From positions 72,275,870 to 72,339,869 of the forward strand of contig OZ024743.1 of NCBI GenBank assembly GCA_964016885.1: a stretch of 64,000 bases of DNA, in the 5' to 3' direction. Made by a program: the position numbers and the translations under genes. Position 1 is the stretch's first letter. Each line of letters begins with the position of its first letter. The notes beneath the pieces were generated by a model. That model had not been told where the DNA came from. It was given only the letters and a program-made list of their open reading frames with translations, and did not search any database. Shown piece after piece: positions 54,863-64,000 of this stretch. This stretch comes from Eledone cirrhosa. Taxonomy: Eukaryota > Mollusca > Cephalopoda > Octopoda > Eledonidae.

Positions 54863-55141
54863 TCGGTGGCAAATTGAAAAGAATCAATCACGTGACATCG
54901 AGGTTAATCAGTGAGGAGTGGGGTGTTAAAAAGACAGTAGCCAAGCCATTACTATGAACTATAGTAGCAGTTTTGGCAAACTTTTGCTCAACAAAATAAT
55001 TTGGAGAAAATATAAAGTATTAGTATATTACCAACATATATATACAGATGCATACCTATGCTAGCAAATATATAGGTTTAGTCTTAGTAACTTTGTGGTT
55101 CAATGCAAGGGGATGCAGAACAATTATATGAATGACGTAAA

Positions 55142-55386
55142 ATAAAAAAATTATAAAAATTAACTACTTACTAAAATTTCACTCCAACTAATTAGTTTCT
55201 GAAAGGGAATAAACATGGTTTCTAAATGGAAAGCATGGAGAAGCCGTTTCGTCATCAGGAAGTCTGTTCTCAGCTAAGAAACCTGGCGATGCGTGGACAC
55301 AGGGAACTTATACAAAAATAATTCAATGGATGGAAAAAAGCAAGCGTGGACTAAATTCCAAGACATTGAAAAAATCACTGCCTACT
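55142..55386 (+). repeat. Dispersed ~250-bp repeat, copy 2
   Basis: Same unit as 54607-54862, 280 bp downstream of it, ending exactly at a (TA)n tract (55387-55520). Confidence 0.88.
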
Positions 55387-55524
<138 letters not shown>

Positions 55525-55689
55525 GATAGAGGTGCGACACACAAGTTGTGATATACTAGTAAAAGGGAAAGGAAAATGCTGACAAATTTTTCCTAGTGAA
55601 AAATAGTGTAATAGGAATAAGTATAAATTAGTAATAAGTATTAGTTGTACATAAAAGCAAATTATTAAGTAAGGCATGCAAGGAAGCCA

Positions 55690-57296
55690 CACACTTAGTC
55701 ATCAATGTGCCCTCACCTAATGATCTCAAATTAAGACCTATCATAGCAGGCCCCGCTTGCGAAATCCACCGCCTTAGGAACTTCATTGATACCCTTCTCA
55801 AGCCTTTTCTCAAACACATTAAAAGCTACATAGGGGACGACCTAGATATGCTCAATCACCTCCCTAATATATCCCTTACTGATCAAACCCTTCTAGTGAC
55901 GTTCGATGTAGTTAACCTATGCTCCAACATCCCCCACAACCTAGGAATAGAAGCTATACAATTTTGGTTGGATAATTACCACAATGAACTCCCACAACGC
56001 ATCAAAAAAGAATTCGTAATAGAAGGACTCAAATTTATCTTGGAGAATAATTACTTCGTTTTCTATAACACATTCTACAGGCAGAAATCTGGGACCGCTA
56101 TGGGAACGAAAACGGCCCACACTTATGCCAACCTAGTCATGGGATACTTGGAAATCACCCTCTACACTAAAGTATTAAACAAATTTGGAAACACTCTCCA
56201 CTTACACATAGAAAAGAAAATAACTGGAAGAGATATCTAGATGACTGCTTCATCCTTTGGCACGAAAACCTCGATAAACTTAAAGAATTTCACACCCTTA
56301 TAAATGGGCTCAACACGAATATAAATTTTACAATGCAATACAGCCATCAACAACTTCCCTTCCTCGACATCCTTATTAAGATTCAAAACAAAAATATAGA
56401 AACAGACATATACTACAAGTCACAATTTCCAGGCAATATATTCATTTCAATTCATGCCACCCTAGACACGTTAAACTTAATATTCCCGACAACTTAGCCA
56501 AGAGAATATGTACTATAGTTTCCAATAAAAACACCTGTTACTTACGCCTACAAGAACTAAAGGACACACTCATAAGCAGTGACAACCCTGCATCCCTAAT
56601 TGACAATGGAATCCAAAGGGCCCTAAAACTCATTACCCAGGACCTTAGACACCCTAAAGTTAATCAACCTAAACTAAAAGTTATTTCATACATCTCCACA
56701 CACAACCTCCTCAACAATGAGGCCTTTGACACAATCCTCCAGAAGAACATCGCTGTATTAAAAAAGGACCATAGAATGAACCAAATCCTTCGAACACACG
56801 ATATCATAAAGATAAAAAGACAATTTAAGTCAATGAAAGACATCCTAACACATGCCAAAGTACTGCAAACCACAACAACGAAATCCACAGTAAAAAAAAT
56901 GCGATAGACCCAACAGTGGTATATGCATCAACCTAATAGAGCGTTCGGAATTCTATTTCAAACATGGACAACGTTTTATAGCAAAACACAATTTCACATG
57001 CGCATTAGAAAACCTAATATGTATGAACTTGCTCAGGTTGTCGAGAACAATATATAGGCCAGACTAAAAATAGCCTCCGCCAACGTATGACTGTCCATAG
57101 ATCCCAAATCAAAATACGGGAATACAAAAAAATAGCACTGAGTGAACACATTGATACCAGTGCCACCCAAAATCATCCCAACTTTATAATCTTTCCCATC
57201 CACAAATTTAAAGATAATGCCACCCACACCCAGCGCATCAGCAAGGAATCTCAATTTATAAACAAATACAGAGCCCGTCTAAACACTTCTTCCTAA
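55690..57296 (+). pseudogene. PLE-6 polyprotein: classical RT plus GIY-YIG
   Basis: The main frame (about 55707-56240) shows LKLRPIIAGPACEIHRL, LLVTFDVVNLCSNIPHN (motif A; the usual Y of SLY-T-N-I is lost), YRQKSGTAMGTKTAHTYANLVMGYLE (motif B; AMG-TK-A-TYANL is typical) and then a frameshift near 56215. In the next frame come RYLDDCFILW (motif C, LDD), NINFTMQYSHQQLPFLDILI and DIYYKSQF. After more breaks (around 56450-56530) the connector and the nuclease follow: CSGCREQYIGQTKNSLRQRMTVHRS (57033-57110, YIG half) and ESQFINKYRARLNTSS at the end (stop 57294-57296). The nuclease core is intact; the RT is frameshifted. Confidence 0.88.
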
Positions 57297-58330
57297 GACG
57301 AACCCACAACATACACACGTTGACATACATACTTACATCAGCATACATCCTACATACATTTCTATCCACATATAAATACAAATATATACAAATTCGCATA
57401 CCTTTGGATTTTTATAGATATACACGTGCCGACACGCACACATACACATACGCACACATGTACTGCACATTGATGGGTGCATACATATTTGTACACAAGT
57501 ATCCCATACGGCAGGGCCTAATGGATTCCCCTTGTCGTACGTACAATCTGGACTCACACAGGCCTTGTTGTTATGACAATACTATACATTTCACCTCTTT
57601 AATTATTGATGTTATTGATGTTCGTTTGAGAGAATCGTTGTTGCAAATGACTTAAAATATCGAATAATGTACACCATTTTTACTAGTATCACGAAAATAC
57701 TGGTCCATCCACACGCACACACACGCATGCACCCGCGAACATGGACATACAGACAGACATACACACACTTCTCCGTATAAGACAAGAGCTGAAAAATATG
57801 TTTCAACATGTTAAAATACCCCCCACCCCCCACCCCACCCACACACACACACGCGTACAGACACATTCCTACTGACCGATTCATTTCCGTTATCACAACA
57901 ATGAATCACTTTGCTACATACGCACACACATATTTGTCTTAACAGACACCTGAATTGTTGACCTATCATCATGACTGCAACTCAATCAAGCGGAAAAGGA
58001 CACTCATCGACAAACCTACATTTGGCGCGAAACCAGTTCGCGCTAAAATCAATTTAAACATTCACGTGACTTCTACCGACCAATCAAAATTGTTTTGACT
58101 ACATAAATTTTTACAACACGAATTGGCGCGAAATTTATAGTGCTTATTCATGTGACATTCAACAAACAACCAAATCTTAATACCCCCAAGCCACTTTTTT
58201 CACATAAAACAGGAATAATTTCCCAAACTGATCAGATTAGAGCAAAAATCACGAGCACTCTATATCAAAATTATTTTTGAAAAGTATAAGAAATGCGCAA
58301 ACGGTAAAACCTTAAAACTAAAACTGAATA
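57297..58330 (+). other. PLE-6 3' UTR with simple-sequence stretches
   Basis: CA-rich degenerate repeats lie at 57300-57480 and 57700-57870 (with a poly-C/CA block). No ORF with content. GGCGCGAAA-type sequence occurs twice (58022-58032 and 58123-58132). Confidence 0.6.
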
Positions 58331-58653
58331 TTAACTAATACTTATTACTAATTTATACTTATTCCTAATTAAAATATTTTTCACTGGGAAACATTTGTCA
58401 TCATTTTCTTTTCCTTTTTACTAATATATATACATATATAAATATATATATATATATATTATATACGTCAATACTCATCTTTTTCCATTTCTTTGAGGGT
58501 CATAAATCCTCATTATCAGGCTAAAATGTCTGTAGTTAAAAGTACGGCAAAAGGCTATATGTCTAATTTCAAACTCGCTCGGTGTTTCAAAACAAAGTCA
58601 CCTATCATATATATATGTAAGAATATTTTCGAAACAGCGAGTGGGTTTGAAAT

Positions 58654-58786
58654 TATTAGAAATGTAAGCTATCGCCGTATTTTGACTAAAGAAATTAAAG
58701 AAATTATTTAGCAGATAGTGGGGTTCTAAATAATTTATTTAATTTCTTTAGTCAAAATACGGCAATAGCTTACATTTCTAATAATA
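58654..58786. repeat. Near-perfect ~130-bp palindrome
   Basis: TTATTAGAAATGTAAGCTATCGCCGTATTTTGACTAAAGAAATTAAAGAAATTATTTA and its reverse complement enclose a 16-nt loop (GCAGATAGTGGGGTTC). (TA)n follows directly. No hammerhead boxes were found in it. Confidence 0.92.
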
Positions 58787-58814
58787 TATATATATATATA
58801 TATATATAAAATAA

Positions 58815-59037
58815 AGTTAAATAAAAGTCAAATGATTAACATTTAGCTTCGTTTATAACTGCTATATATATATTTCAGTGGGAGCCATCTTTGGCTGTGA
58901 CCTCTTCAGGCAATTTGAATTAGTATGGTATAGACAAGTACATATGTTGTTTAGGTGTATAATATTGTCAATACTCTGATATGCCCAGTTCCTTGTTGGG
59001 TTGTTAATTCACTGAGGAACTGGAGTCATATGAATTC
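58815..59037. repeat. PLE-7a left inverted arm
   Basis: Reverse complement of 61412-61635, from AAATAAAAGTCAAATGATTAA to CTGGAGTCATATGAATTCAA. It joins coding sequence without a spacer. Confidence 0.93.
58858..58914 (-). ncRNA. Hammerhead-like ribozyme motif, PLE-7a left arm
   Basis: Mirror of 61533-61587. Stem I AUUGC/GCAGU has one G.U, CTGAAGA is at 58909-58903 and GAAA at 58876-58873. The TA stem III is one repeat longer, and two stem II pairs are lost compared with the right arm. Confidence 0.55.
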
Positions 59038-60331
59038 AACGCAGCTCTAAAGAAGGCGGCACATGGACAAAATATAACATATAGTCCGAAAAGCCGGGAG
59101 GTGGATAGCCCAACAGACACCCACAACCGCGTTGCCAGAAGGGAGAGGGCGAACCCTAACAGTACAGGCAGAGCAGAATCAAACAGGCACCATGTACCAG
59201 ACACCACCACACGGGCGGTGGGGACTAGTGCGCTTGACCACGAGATGGAGCACAATATGAGTAGCAGTCTCAGGCGTGACGCTAACCATCCCAGGACGGA
59301 CGACCCCAACCGCAGGACACGTGGGGGGGGAACGTGCGACCACCCCACGATGGATCTCCCGGGACGGACAACGACCACCCCACAAATCCGGGCTGCGAAG
59401 ATAACAAAAAGCATAGAGCACAAAGGGGAAGCAGCAGTGCGGAAACCACCAGCAACCCAACAAATCTCCAACAAATCACGAAGCCCCGACCCACACATAT
59501 AGGAGGAGACACCGACAAATCACGTGGTACAACCCATCCTACTCAGCGGCCCTAAAGAAAAGCTTGGCCTGATTATTCTTTGGAGCACTTGACAAATGCT
59601 TCCCGAGGGACCACAGATACCACAGGATCTTCAACAGACACACTGTGAAGCTTTCGTATTCCACTAAGAGAAATTTGGCCCAACACATAGCTAGCATCAA
59701 CAGAAGTAGGCTTAAAAACCACACACATCCAGAAGATGACAATACAAACACTCAGCAGAACCATGTGAAAGGAGGGAAGGGGGGACCCAGAGCCCACCCA
59801 AGAAACACAAACAGACCCGAGGACCCCCCACCGAGCATGGGGGAAGACCAACATGTAACACATAACGGGAACCCTAATCTAGGCACGCAGAGGCCGACCA
59901 CCCTCTGCAACTGCAGAAACCCCGAATCATGCCCCCTTGGTAATGAATGCCTCAAGAAGAACCTAGTGTACGGTTGTAGGGTTAAAACCCCCAACTCCGA
60001 ACACCTCTACATAGTAGCCACATCAACGAGCTTTAAGGACCGCTGGAACAACCATCGCCATTCATTCAAGAAGGAGGCCAAAATGAAAAGCACAGCTCTC
60101 TCCGACCTGATCTGGAAGCTTAAGCTGAACCGGACCCCATACTCTATGGCCTGGTACATAATCAGGAAAGTACCACCCGATAAAGGGGGATCTTGCATAT
60201 GCAAACTATGCCTGAACGAGACCCTCGAGATACTAAGAGGTGGAAGCGGCCTGATAAACCTCAGAACCGACTTCTTCGGGACATGCAGACACCTTAGAGC
60301 CGGGACCTTTCTCAAGATATATGGACAGTAG
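59038..60331 (+). pseudogene. PLE-7a polyprotein, C-terminal half with GIY-YIG
   Basis: It starts at AALKKAAHGQNITYSP. The frame 59101-59502 is an Arg/Thr/Pro-rich hydrophilic linker. After a frameshift, frame 59645-60331 shows VKLSYSTKRNLAQHIASINRS, then CNCRNPESCPLGNECLKK, LVYGCRV (GIY half), LYIVATS (YIG half, with Gly changed to Val), FKDRWNNHRHSF, MAWYIIRKVPPD and CICKLC. The Gly-to-Val change in YIG would probably impair the nuclease. RT is absent by truncation. Confidence 0.88.
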
Positions 60332-60475
60332 CAACACAAGAAGATGTGAACTCCCCTCAAGCTATAGGGACTTCTACAGAACATGAAATCACCTCTCGGC
60401 CAGAAGTCCCTCAAGCTATATGGACAATAACAACACCCTAGGTTGTGAACTCCCCTCAAGCCACAGGGAACTACC
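60314..60475 (+). repeat. ~99-bp tandem duplication in the PLE-7a UTR
   Basis: ATATGGACA-x-TA-x-CAACAC...TGTGAACTCCCCTCAAGC begins at 60319 and again at 60418. The first copy spans the stop codon. Confidence 0.8.
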
Positions 60476-61411
60476 CAGGCGGAGCAGACACCACGATAGC
60501 CTAGAGATAGAATCGGACACAGCCATAATAATTTGGCCATCATCTATAACACAAACACTATTAATTTACCAGATTTCTGACTTTCAAGTTCCAATCTTAA
60601 ATCTTGATTTCTCTTTATTAATTTGTTATTTGTTTTCTGCCCTCTTCACTGTATCACCTTATATTTATTTTAAGTTGAGATAGATTATAACACAAACACA
60701 TTTAGTTTGAATATCTCATCTTAACATCTTGTCTCATACCAATCTATCCAACATATTCTGACCTTGAGATTGGTTATAGCACACACACACACACTTTATC
60801 CTACATTATTTCTCACTTCTCCATATACATTTTCATTACTTTTTCACCAATCTCTCATTTATTCTTTATTCTTTATTCTCTATTTATTTATTTATTTTCA
60901 AATTACACAAATTATATTAATTATTTTATTATATTATTTATTTATTTTCTGTTTTCTTCATTTATTGCCTTGTATTTCTTCATATGAATGGAAGAACCCC
61001 ACCACCACCACCACCACTACGATGGTGGCAGGAGGGATGAAGAAAAAACACAAACTGGATACTTCTAAATTGTTAGCAGCAGCAAGATATAAGCTGACCA
61101 CTACACCAACAACAGTACCAAAATAATGGTGGAGGTCAAAATGTACTGAACAATAGCATGCAAAAACACTACAGGGAGCCTCACCCAGAAAGAATTCTAT
61201 AGACTTCTGACTGAGGAATGCTCTCAGAACTGACCAATGGGAAGTTTGACACTTTTTTTGTTATTTTGTTCCTTTAACACCTTGTCCCTTCTAACATTTT
61301 ATCAATGTTTAAGCTAACTCCAACAATAACAACACTTAGAATGAGGAATGTTCTAATAACTGACCAATGAGAGGAGAAGGGGACCTTTGACACTGAAATT
61401 CATTTGTTTGA

Positions 61412-61635
61412 ATTCATATGACTCCAGTTCCTCAGTGAATTAACAACCCAACAAGGAACTGGGCATATCAGAGTATTGACAATATTATACACCTAAACAG
61501 CATATGTACTTGTCTATACCATACTAATTCAAACTGCCTGAAGAGGTCACAGCCAAAGATGGCTGTCACTGAAATATATATAGCAGTAATAAACGAAGCT
61601 AAATTTTAATCATTTGACTTTTATTTAACTTTATT
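61412..61635 (+). repeat. PLE-7a right arm (3' end)
   Basis: Natural 3' end of PLE-7a and inverse of 58815-59037. It carries the hammerhead-like motif directly upstream of the PLE-7b leader. Confidence 0.92.
61533..61587 (+). ncRNA. Hammerhead-like ribozyme motif at the PLE-7a/7b junction
   Basis: Stem I ACTGC (61533-61537) with GCAGT (61583-61587) is a perfect 5 bp. CTGAAGA is at 61538-61544. Stem II is GGUC-ACAGCC against GGCUGU-CACU. GAAA is at 61571-61574. Stem III is AUA/UAU and the cleavage triplet is AUA, with A17 at 61582. AATAAA is at 61588-61593. Cleavage would leave a 5' end about 207 nt before the first Met of PLE-7b, as expected if the motif defines the element's RNA start. Confidence 0.65.
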
Positions 61636-61789
61636 TTTCACTACTCCGGAGTAACCAAATCAACCTGCGCATTTCGTCGTGTGCTCCAGCCTGCATACTG
61701 AGGTGTTGGTATACAACCAACATAAACTCAAAATCTATCTAGCTCCCACACGGTTTGAGCGCTTCAAACAGTAGCGGACCGAAGTCACT

Positions 61790-62230
61790 ATGGATAAACT
61801 GGCAACCTTAGCGTCACTGAAGAACATCCCCCTACCTGATAAACGAGAATACACCAGTTATCTTATCAAGAGTACGGACTCCCTCATCCGTAGGATGAGA
61901 TGGAAGGCGTTCCACTTCGAAAGAGGAACGCAGAAAACTACCAACACACAAAACATGGAGTACCTTTTTCGATCAAGGAGGAATCCCCCCCCCCCACAAC
62001 AGACTAATGGAGGAGTTTGAAAACGAGATGATTAACACCATATCCAACCTCAAATTCTCCGGAAATCCAACCAGAAGTCAGGAGTACCTCAGACACCTGA
62101 GAAACCGGATTACAGTACTTAAAGGGACAACTGGAATACTTGTCCATGCTGACAAAACAGACAACCTCGACAACATGAACACTGAACTGTACAATAAGAT
62201 AATCCTCAGGGAACTGAGGAAGTGCTACAA
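61790..62230 (+). pseudogene. PLE-7b N-terminal region
   Basis: Frame 61790-62020 reads MDKLATLASLKNIPLPDKRE, DSLIRRMRWKAFHFE and RSRRNPPPP, then shifts frame in a poly-C run (about 61987-61996). The sense continues as MEEFENEMINTISNLKF and VHADKTDNLDNMNTELYNKI. The same blocks open PLE-1 and PLE-2, so this Met is probably close to the true start. Confidence 0.8.
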
Positions 62231-63631
62231 AAAACACCTGGATTTAACCTGGATGAGATCAATGCCACAGTTTACAGGATCATATCCAGAATCGGCATAG
62301 AGGATAGGACGGCCCCATACCAACCAAGGGAGCCACGGATTACCCTTAAAGACCACAAGCCAAATTTTGAGTCCGACCTCCCTGTCAGACTAATAGCCCT
62401 CTCCAGATCTGACCATGGGATCGTCAGTAAAAGAATACTGGATAGGATTTTGCAAAAGCTTCGGAAGAAAACCAAATTACAGCAATGGTCATGCACGAGA
62501 GAAGTAATAGAATGGTTCAAAATACTGCATGAGAAAAGTAGGACCAGCTTTATACAACTGGACATCGCAAGCTACTACTCCTCAATCTCACCCATAGTAC
62601 TTAATAAGGCCCTATTTTTAGCGATGTCCAATACGGACCTAACCCGAGAGGAGGTGAGCATCATCCACGCCGCAAGAAAGACCTTAATCCGCTCCGATGG
62701 AGACATTTGGACCAGGAGTGATTGGCCAAATAACTTTGACATCACGATGGGCTCCAGCGACTCAGCGCAGGTAACGGACCTGGTTGGGCTCTACCTGCTG
62801 AAGCAGATAAAAGATGAAATCCCCTGCCTGGGCGGCGGATTATATCGTGACGATGTTCTATTCACAGTACATGACCGCAGCACCAATATGTTGGAGGGTA
62901 TGAGGAGGCGTATTCGCCATTTCTTTAAGAACCAGGGGCTCAGCATAGAAATAGACCCAAATAGGAAGGTAGTTAACTTCCAAGACACCACCCTAAACCT
63001 GAACACCGAGCAATACTACTCCTACCACAAGCCCAACGAGAAACTCGTATAAGTTAACGCCAAATCAAACCACCCTAGATCCATAACCAAGGCAGTGGTG
63101 AAGAGTGTCTCGGACAGGATCTCCAGCCTGTCCGCAAGTAAGGAAATATTCAACAACCACGCGGAATATTACAACGCAGCTCTAAAGAAGGCGGCACATG
63201 GACAAAATATAACATATAGTCCGAAAAGCCGGGAGGTGGATAGCCCAACAGACACCCACAACCGCGTTGCCAGAGGGGGGAGGGCGAACACTAACAATAC
63301 AGGCAGAGCAGAAGCAAATAGGAACCATGTATCAGACACCACCACACGGGCGGTGGGGACTAGTGCGCTTGACCACGAGATGGAGCACAATTTGAGTAGC
63401 AGTCTCAGGCGTGACGCTAACCATCCCAGGACTGACGACCCCAACCGCAGGACACGTGGGGGGGGGGACCACCCCACGATGGATCTCCCGGGGCGGACAA
63501 CGACCACCCCACAAATCCGGGCTGCGAAGATAACAAAAAGCATAGAGCACAAAGGGGAAGCAGCAGTGCGGAAACCACCAGCAACCCAACAAATCTCCAA
63601 CAAATCACGAAGCCCCGACCCACACATATAG
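62222..63631 (+). pseudogene. PLE-7b reverse transcriptase and linker
   Basis: Frame 62222-63052 carries RITLKDHKPNFESDLPVRLI, FIQLDIASYYSSISP (motif A), ITMGSSDSAQVTDLVGLYLL (motif B equivalent), GGGLYRDDVLFTV (motif C, YRDD) and VVNFQDTTLNLNT. A TAA at 63050-63052 replaces the Tyr codon seen in sister copies. The sense goes on as NAKSNHPRSITKAVVKSV...ISSLSASKEIFNNHAEYYNAALKK in the same frame, then into the Arg/Thr/Pro-rich linker to a stop at 63631. The RT core is intact, the best-preserved example of the YRDD group here. Confidence 0.88.
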
Positions 63632-63692
63632 AAGGAGACACCGACAAATCACGTGGTACTACCCACCCTACTCAGCGGCCCTAAAGAAAAGC

Positions 63693-64000
63693 TTGGCCCG
63701 ATTATTCTTTGGAGCACTTGACAAATGCTTTCCGAGGAACCACAGATACCACAGGATCTTCAACAGACACACTGTGAAGCTTTCGTATTCCACCACGAGA
63801 AATTTGGCCCAACACATAGCTAGCATCAACAGAAGTAGGCTTAAAAACCACACACAACCAGAAGATGGTAATACAAACAATCAGCAGAATCATGTGAAAG
63901 GAGGGAAGGGGGGACCCAGAGCCCACCCAAGAAACACAAACAGACCCGAGGACCACCACCGAGCATGGGGGAAGACCAATATGTAACACATAACGGGAAC
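63693..64000 (+). pseudogene. PLE-7b connector, truncated by the window end
   Basis: MARLFFGALDKCFPRNHRYHRIFNRHTVKLSYS and the following Asn/Gly-rich segment equal 59554-59870 of PLE-7a. The nuclease domain would begin just beyond 64000. Confidence 0.85.

Larger units (their letters stand above)
55550..58430 (+). mobile_element. PLE-6: classical PLE between short inverted UTR arms
   Basis: A 5'-truncated plus-strand element. The left arm (about 55550-55650) is the reverse complement of the right arm (about 58330-58428): TACTAGTAAAAGGGAAAGG, GGAATAAGTATAAATTAGTAATAAGTATTAGTTG. The body is 55690-57296 and the ~1 kb 3' UTR contains CA-rich sequence. (TA)n borders both sides. The arrangement is the same as PLE-4 and PLE-7a, although the RT belongs to a different PLE lineage. 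Confidence 0.88.
58815..61635 (+). mobile_element. PLE-7a: 5'-truncated PLE between inverted UTR arms
   Basis: The left arm (58815-59037) is the reverse complement of the right arm (61412-61635). Between them lies the 3' part of a YRDD-group PLE starting inside the coding region (GCAGCTCTAAAGAAGG at 59038, equal to 63177 of PLE-7b) and its ~1 kb 3' UTR. The full-length copy PLE-7b follows directly in the same orientation. The overlap with PLE-7b is almost identical, so this is a young head-to-tail pair, the pseudo-LTR layout. Confidence 0.92.
61636..64000 (+). mobile_element. PLE-7b: full-length-start PLE, runs off the window
   Basis: It begins with a ~150-bp leader (GCATACTGAGGTGTTGGT) and coding sequence from ATG 61790. 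It carries N-terminal, RT and linker regions and is cut by the window end before the GIY-YIG domain. From 63177 it repeats 59038 onward almost base for base. Confidence 0.9.

Noticed and set aside
54766..54957. 63-codon frame repeated at 55293 ([11 protein letters not shown])
   Set aside because: It falls inside a dispersed non-coding repeat whose second copy runs straight into (TA)n. No protein-like conservation was seen.
59004..59498. 164-codon minus-strand frame with hydrophobic, membrane-like composition (also 63169-63627)
   Set aside because: It is antisense to the Arg/Thr/Pro-rich linker of PLE-7a and PLE-7b, and both copies show it only because the elements are near-identical.

Overview
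The window is a repeat-dense, intron-free stretch of an animal genome, most likely a cephalopod and probably an octopus. The best lineage marker is a tRNA-derived SINE (tandem pair at 52111-52516, inverted fragment at 32270-32396). Its body has the cephalopod-type wording: a B-box-like GTTCGAATCCC, then a conserved block ending in GATAAAATAAAGTACCAGTAATG. Long (TA)n tracts and many Penelope-like elements (PLEs) fit. I found no host protein-coding gene, tRNA or rRNA. Everything recognisable is a mobile element, a relic, or simple sequence.

Layout. 0-5 kb: simple repeats and a decayed PLE on the minus strand (2155-4197). 5-9 kb: a small inverted-repeat unit (4785-5222) and a 2.6 kb non-coding inverted-repeat element (5884-8524). 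9-13 kb: AT-rich sequence with a LINE 3' relic near 12 kb. 13-19.3 kb: a PLE on the minus strand with direct pseudo-LTRs (13273-17611), then a second, classical PLE on the plus strand (17620-19313). 21-28.4 kb: a Tx1-like non-LTR retrotransposon (21763-27569, apparent 10-bp target-site duplication) inside a unit with ~395-bp inverted repeats. 28.7-32.2 kb: a 5'-truncated PLE between inverted repeats. 32.8-39.4 kb: two copies of an Asn-rich PLE fused head to head as a ~6.6 kb inverted dimer. 39.4-48.5 kb: an internal fragment of that PLE, then palindromic and foldback units. 48.6-51.3 kb: a third copy of the Asn-rich PLE. 52-55.5 kb: SINEs and a duplicated short repeat. 55.5-64 kb: a classical PLE between inverted repeats, then a tandem pair of near-identical PLEs whose second copy runs off the end.

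How the parts relate. The PLEs encode a reverse transcriptase (RT) joined to a C-terminal GIY-YIG endonuclease. Three RT lineages coexist: motif C is YRDD in one, YVDD with an Asn-rich leader in the second, and classical Y(V/L)DD in the third. Many units share one architecture: a 3' UTR repeated in inverted orientation around a body of any length, from a whole ORF down to none.

Reading the arms by eye, I found a recurring hammerhead-ribozyme-like fold. CTGANGA is followed by stem II, GAAA, a very short stem III, an NUH site and a closing stem I, usually 11-17 nt before or overlapping AATAAA. At least six unrelated sequence families show all three helices. Several share an unusual stem II: N.U, two covarying pairs, a pyrimidine-pyrimidine mismatch, then a longer helix. 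PLE hammerheads are known. The density here, the shared stem II form and the link to inverted-repeat units are the most interesting content of the window.

All alignments and pairings were done by eye.
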